Of a stretch of DNA of 64,000 nucleotides, positions 62,163-64,000 are shown in pieces. The notes beneath the pieces were generated by a model. The model was given only the letters and a program-made list of their open reading frames with translations. It had not been told where the DNA came from and made no database searches. Positions within the stretch are counted from its first letter, which is position 1, and every line of letters begins with the position of its first letter. Source of the stretch: UBA9676 sp963730065 (lineage in GTDB: Bacteria > Actinomycetota > Actinomycetes > Streptosporangiales > Streptosporangiaceae); contig CAVSQL010000011.1 of NCBI GenBank assembly GCA_963730065.1, positions 375,545 through 439,544 of the forward strand, in the 5' to 3' direction. The position numbers and the translations under genes are program-made.

Positions 62163-63224
62163 TCAGAAGTTGAACTGGCTGATGTTGGCCTTGGTGAACA
62201 CGAAAGGCGGCCCGAGCAGGATGGTCTTGTCCGCCCCCACCGTGAACTTGCCCAGCTTGCCGGCCGTGAAGGACTGGCCGGACGCGCTGGTGATCGTCTT
62301 GGATGCGTAATTTACCGCCGCGTAGCCGGCCAGGTAGCCGAGGTTGGCGGGGTTCCAGAGCTCGAAGGCCTGGATGGTCCCGTCACCCACGTACTTCTTG
62401 AGGGAGTCGGGGGTGCCCAGCCCGGTAAGCGCGATCTTGCCCTTGTACTTGGGCGTGTCCAGGACCTGTGCGGCGGCCAGGATGCCCACCGTGGTCGGGG
62501 AGATGATGCCCTTGAGGGTGGGATGCGACTGCAGCAGTCCCTGGGTCACCTGGGTCGCGGTGGTCGGGTCGTCGTTGCCGTAGACGATGCTGACCAGGTG
62601 CATCTTCGGGAACTTCTTCAATTCCTGCTTCATGTACCCGATCCAGGCGTTCTGGTTGGTCGCCGAGGCAGCCGCGGACACGATCGCGATGTCGCCGCTG
62701 TCGTGGATCTGCTTGGCCAGCAGGTCCACCTCGCTGGTCCCGATCTGGGCCGTGGAGGCCTGGTTCACGAAGAGGTTCCGGCAGGTGGGCGCGTCCGAGT
62801 CGTAGGTGACGACCGTGACGCCCTTGGCCATGGCGGCATTCAGGGTCGGGCACAGCGCCGACGGATCGGTGGCGGACACGATGAGGGCGTTCGCCCCCTT
62901 GCTGATCGCGGCCTGGATGGCCGGGATCTGCGAGGCCGGCGTGGCCTGGGTGCCACTCGTCTCGGTGCCGGTCGCACCGAGCGTGGTCAGCGCGGCCAGC
63001 GCCCCGCCGGACTTCACGCTGTCAGCGGTGGTGAAGTAGGGGTTGCCGAGGTTCTTGGGGATGACAAAGACCTTCAGGCCCGTCTTCAGCCCGCCAGCGG
63101 CCGCGGCCGAGGACGAACCGGAGGACGTGGTGCCGCTGCCCGACGAGCTGCACGCGGCGAGCACGGAGGACGCGGCCAGGAGCACCGCGGAGGCCCACAG
63201 CACTCGATTCAGGGACCGTCTCAT
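62163..63224 (-). CDS. rhaS: Rhamnose ABC transporter substrate-binding lipoprotein (RhaS type)
   Basis: 353 aa. Lipobox signal VLWASAVLLAASSVLAACSS, Ser/Gly linker, then periplasmic-binding-protein type I fold (LKVFVIPKNLGNPYFTTADS, ALIVSATDPSALCPTLNAAM, VVTYDSDAPTCRNLFVNQAS). The fold and the operon mark it as the rhamnose-binding protein of a RhaSTPQ importer. ATG 63224 has AAAGGA upstream. Confidence 0.9.
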   Translation of the reverse strand: MRRSLNRVLWASAVLLAASSVLAACSSSGSGTTSSGSSSAAAAGGLKTGLKVFVIPKNLGNPYFTTADSVKSGGALAALTTLGATGTETSGTQATPASQIPAIQAAISKGANALIVSATDPSALCPTLNAAMAKGVTVVTYDSDAPTCRNLFVNQASTAQIGTSEVDLLAKQIHDSGDIAIVSAAASATNQNAWIGYMKQELKKFPKMHLVSIVYGNDDPTTATQVTQGLLQSHPTLKGIISPTTVGILAAAQVLDTPKYKGKIALTGLGTPDSLKKYVGDGTIQAFELWNPANLGYLAGYAAVNYASKTITSASGQSFTAGKLGKFTVGADKTILLGPPFVFTKANISQFNF

Positions 63225-63336
63225 ACTGAATCCTTTCAATCCGAACGGACGGACACTACCGGTATGGGTCAGCCGGGAATACGCGGACCCTGCGGGGAGA
63301 TGCGCCGGGCCTGGGGTGACGGCCGGCGCGCGAGCG

Positions 63337-64000
63337 TCATTCATGACCAGCTCCAATCGCGGATGGCGCACGGCGGCTCCTGGCCCGGAGCCACTCGCGC
63401 GAGCGGGCCACGACGGATCCCGCGGTGGGCACGAAGACGCTGATGAGCAGGAGCCCGCCGGTGACGATGCCGGTGGCTTCCTGGTTGAAGTTGGTCAGCA
63501 GCAGGGCGTCCTGGAGGCCGGCGAACGCCAGGACCGCGAGCACCACGCCGATGATCGAGCCCTTGCCGCCGAAGATCGACACCCCGGCCAGCAGCACGAT
63601 GGCGACCACGGTCAGCTCCATGCCGATGCCGTTGTTCTGTACGGCGGTGGAGAGCCGGAAGGTCCACAGCACCCCGGCCAGCGCGCAGACGACGCCGGAG
63701 GTGACGAACAGCAGGAGCTTGATCCGCTTGACCCGGATCCCGGCGTAGAGCGCCGCCTCCGGGCTCGCGCCCATGGCGTAGATGGACCGGCCGGTGGCCG
63801 TGAAGTGCAGCACCACACCGAAGATCACCGCCAGCACGGCGAAGGTGGCCACGTTCCAGGGCAGACTGGTGTTCGCCACGCCGAGGACGCCGATGGTGCT
63901 GTAAGGGGCGGGGAAGTTGGAGATCGTGCTCGAGCCGAGAATGATGAGCGCGACACCGCGGTAGAGCGCGAGCGTGCCGATGGTGACCGCCAGCGAGGGC
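63337..64000 (-). CDS. Rhamnose ABC transporter permease (RhaP/RhaQ type), 5' end outside window
   Basis: C-terminal 220 residues of a BPD_transp_2 (ribose/rhamnose-type) permease; the frame is open to the window edge (AVTIGTLALYRGVALIILGS). Helices VATFAVLAVIFGVVLHFTA, LLLFVTSGVVCALAGVLW and LTVVAIVLLAGVSIFGGKGS (the conserved GG..S loop) are visible. It feeds the rhamnose catabolic enzymes downstream. The ATPase and second permease must lie to the right. Confidence 0.9.
   Translation of the reverse strand, partial: PSLAVTIGTLALYRGVALIILGSSTISNFPAPYSTIGVLGVANTSLPWNVATFAVLAVIFGVVLHFTATGRSIYAMGASPEAALYAGIRVKRIKLLLFVTSGVVCALAGVLWTFRLSTAVQNNGIGMELTVVAIVLLAGVSIFGGKGSIIGVVLAVLAFAGLQDALLLTNFNQEATGIVTGGLLLISVFVPTAGSVVARSREWLRARSRRAPSAIGAGHE

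Overview
The window is about 72% GC. Its gene families (two-component systems with PspC kinases, DUF3040, DUF1707, DUF6412, F420-dependent PPOX enzymes, paired dynamin-like GTPases, VKOR with DUF929) indicate a chromosomal segment of a filamentous, Streptosporangiales- or Streptomycetales-like actinomycete. Genes are tightly packed, start codons are often GTG or TTG, and many neighbours are coupled by ATGA, GTGA or TTGA overlaps. Both edges cut genes: a prolyl oligopeptidase on the left and a sugar ABC permease on the right.

Left part (1-19 kb): mostly housekeeping and envelope genes. These are an S9 peptidase, an XRE/TPR regulator, truncated haemoglobin, the ABC-F factor EttA, an SSB paralogue with a repeat-built acidic tail, an HtrA-like protease without membrane anchor, two coupled dynamin-like GTPases, a truncated sugar epimerase followed by a GT2 glycosyltransferase whose 3' end overlaps a convergent GtrA gene, a TetR regulator with a perfect palindrome in front of it, glyA, and a YidC paralogue with DUF6412.

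19.0-22.6 kb is a small graveyard of mobile DNA. A tRNA-Arg(TCT) is followed by a frameshifted tyrosine-integrase relic. A secreted-protein gene has lost its 5' end. A 178-bp IS-derived MITE sits exactly between the two genes of an AbiE-like nucleotidyltransferase cassette. A secreted protein has two SH3-like repeats that are almost identical in DNA.

22.8-43.6 kb: a PspC-type histidine kinase/LuxR regulator pair with divergent PspC and DUF1707 membrane proteins; an SDR and a FUSC transporter; a four-gene polyamine-type ABC importer (ATPase gene frameshifted) divergent from a FadR-type regulator that is coupled to a cytosolic Cache sensor protein; then redox and envelope genes (Sco-like lipoprotein, NDH-2, PQQ-type propeller, PEBP, PPOX, DUF929 thioredoxin plus VKOR).

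43.8-56.8 kb: a coupled ABC exporter/two-component operon, a fused heterodimer-type ABC exporter split by a frameshift, two bacterial PH-domain membrane proteins, a threonine dehydratase, a yeast-type cytosine deaminase flanked by two paralogous single-helix micropeptides that lie outside conventional gene calls, and a secreted alpha/beta hydrolase.

56.8-64 kb, minus strand: a complete L-rhamnose catabolic operon. In order of transcription it runs permease (partial), RhaS-type binding protein, hairpin, mutarotase, isomerase, bifunctional aldolase/dehydrogenase, a 20-codon leader ORF and rhamnulokinase. I see no CRISPR array and no complete prophage. The best candidates for something undescribed are the Cache/FadR polyamine sensor unit, the micropeptide pair around the deaminase, and the MITE-bridged AbiE-like cassette.
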